NCBI GenBank assembly: GCA_017430765.1
Contig: JAFRMI010000053.1
Coordinates: 1-33,039, forward strand
Direction of reading: 5' to 3'
Length of the DNA stretch: 33,039 nucleotides
Origin: Lachnospiraceae bacterium
Lineage (GTDB): Bacteria > Bacillota_A > Clostridia > Lachnospirales > Lachnospiraceae
Shown here: piece by piece, positions 32,124 to 33,039 of the stretch
How positions within the stretch are numbered: the first letter of the stretch is position 1
How the letters are laid out: each line of letters begins with the position of its first letter
Made by a program: the position numbers and the translations under genes
The notes under the pieces: model-generated
Told to the model about the DNA's origin: nothing
Databases searched by the model: none
Seen by the model: only the letters and a program-made list of their open reading frames with translations

Positions 32124-32791
32124 CAAAACTCCCCGCGAATCATGTCCCGGATTGTCTGCATGGACACGTCTGTCGAAGCCAGCTCATCAGCGCATCGCTT
32201 CAGTTCGCTCGCAATCAGGCGGTCATTGCCCTGCGGGCTCTTCTTGTAACGCATCTGATGTTCGAGAGCCGCCCATGTGTCCATAGAAATGGTGCGCAGC
32301 TGAATCTCTACATAATAACCGCCACGGACCTGCAGAATCATATGATAACTTCTGTATCCGTTCGGTTTGACATCGCGGATATAGTCTTTCTCATGAATGA
32401 CCGCATAATCCTCAAAACTCAGCAGATAGTTGCGAACAGTATAAACATCATTAAGAAAACTGCATACGATGCGGACACCGATCGCGTCTTTGATTTCTTT
32501 CAAGGCAGATTCTGTCGTCGGGGGGACGCTGCGCCGGCAGCATTTATCAAGCATGCTTCTATCCGTTTTGATGCGTGCGACGCAGTGATCGACCGGGTCC
32601 TGTCCAACCTCTTCCTTCACGTCGGCACGGAAAGAATTAACCCGTTCAAGAACCTCGTACATCACTGCACGCATCTTGGGAAGATGATCCCCGTATATGC
32701 TGCCGCTGTCGGCGTCAACATCTTTAATTTCAATATTTACATACGATCCCGAAGCAAACCGGTTCTTAGGATCCGCGATGTCCTGATTCAT
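32123..32791 (-). CDS. small alarmone synthetase ((p)ppGpp synthetase, RelA/SpoT domain)
   Basis: This 222-residue single-domain enzyme makes (p)ppGpp from ATP and GDP/GTP in the cytoplasm. Synthetase motifs are visible: HCVARIKTDRSMLDK (ATP-binding part), KDAIGVRIVCSFLNDVY, DYIRDVKPNGYRSYHMIL (with the guanine-stacking Tyr) and VEIQLRTISMDTWAALEH (catalytic Glu). There is no HD hydrolase, TGS or ACT domain, so it is of the RelP/RelQ (SAS) class, not full-length Rel. AAGGA lies 11 bases before the ATG. It heads the cluster of two-component systems and capA, with a hairpin-rich leader upstream, and may link nutrient stress to envelope control. Confidence 0.92.
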   Translation of the reverse strand: MNQDIADPKNRFASGSYVNIEIKDVDADSGSIYGDHLPKMRAVMYEVLERVNSFRADVKEEVGQDPVDHCVARIKTDRSMLDKCCRRSVPPTTESALKEIKDAIGVRIVCSFLNDVYTVRNYLLSFEDYAVIHEKDYIRDVKPNGYRSYHMILQVRGGYYVEIQLRTISMDTWAALEHQMRYKKSPQGNDRLIASELKRCADELASTDVSMQTIRDMIRGEF

Positions 32792-32814
32792 GTTTTATAC
32801 GTTCCTTATTTCAG

Positions 32815-32938
32815 TGCATCTGCCGCTTAGCGGCATGATTCTTGCTATTTTCTGTCTATACTTCAATGTGTCCGCCGCTTAGCGGCATGATACTTCTTTT
32901 GCCTGCCTTTATTGCAATGCATCTGCCGCTTTGCGGCA
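32815..32938 (-). promoter_or_regulatory. three-hairpin mRNA leader of the alarmone synthetase
   Basis: Three imperfect copies of a unit of about 52 bases each carry the palindrome GCCGCTTAGCGGC (the third reads GCCGCTTTGCGGC). Their centres lie near 32828, 32880 and 32931. Flanking bases are also conserved (CAGTGCATCT, CAATGTGTCC, CAATGCATCT before; ATGAT or ATTTT after). All lie between the predicted promoter and the start codon, so the mRNA would carry three similar stem-loops. No T runs follow, so they are not plain terminators. Confidence 0.7.
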
Positions 32939-32976
32939 TTTTCCTCTGTTAATATTTTGGCATATGAACAGTAATC

Positions 32977-32985
32977 ATTATATCA
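32977..32985 (-). promoter_or_regulatory. extended -10 promoter for the alarmone synthetase cluster
   Basis: On the minus strand TGATATAAT gives a perfect TATAAT with the TG extension one base upstream. No good -35 is seen at 17 bases, which an extended -10 can tolerate. The predicted start near 32970 gives a leader of about 180 bases through the three hairpins. Confidence 0.6.
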
Positions 32986-33039
32986 CACCTGATGTTTGTT
33001 AATGTGAATCTTTTGTTAATAGCGCGGATGGGCAGACAG

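Noticed and set aside
32815..32938. Short CRISPR array
   Set aside because: Only three units, repeats differ at several positions, gaps between them are about 20 bases, and no cas genes are seen. A hairpin leader fits better.

Overview
The window is a chromosomal segment of a fairly GC-rich member of the Clostridia. It looks Lachnospiraceae-like because of the gene order dnaX-ybaB-recR-DUF5711-cvpA, the large Firmicutes-type SRP RNA, Gram-positive surface proteins built from Big2 (bacterial Ig-like) and lysine-rich domains, and SRP domain IV sequence of the kind I associate with that family. Genus and species cannot be read from it. Every protein gene found lies on the minus strand; the SRP RNA is the only plus-strand gene. 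Nothing shows a prophage, integron or intact insertion sequence. REP-like palindromes occupy three intergenic gaps.

Layout, left to right (minus-strand transcription runs right to left). 1-327: first bases of a 16S rRNA gene with its leader and a strong promoter. 328-5406: a potassium module, trkH-trkA-small membrane protein-kdpD-kdpE, in which KdpD lacks the usual N-terminal KdpD domain and no kdpFABC pump is present. 5407-5649: direct repeats that could bind KdpE, then REP-like palindromes. 5650-14533: two very large secreted proteins, an 1838-residue repeat protein and a transglutaminase-like/Big2 protein. 14624-20371: housekeeping genes pfkA, dnaX, ybaB, recR, a DUF5711 gene and cvpA. 20461-20847: a compact divergent control region for pfkA and the SRP RNA whose two promoters share the -35 bases. 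20846-23908: an operon of carrier protein, AMP-forming ligase and D-Ala-D-Ala carboxypeptidase. 24174-25970: a beta-helix surface lipoprotein with tandem repeats. 26170-32791: a probable operon of small alarmone synthetase, a possible 53-residue ORF, two-component system 2, a CapA-type metallophosphatase, and two-component system 1. A three-hairpin mRNA leader lies upstream of it.

Much of the window concerns the cell envelope and stress sensing: potassium, alarmone, two paralogous sensor/regulator pairs around a CapA enzyme, a carboxypeptidase coupled to a carrier-protein ligase, and three large exported proteins. The least explained parts are the alarmone/two-component/CapA cluster with its hairpin leader, the carrier-ligase-carboxypeptidase operon, and the giant repeat protein.
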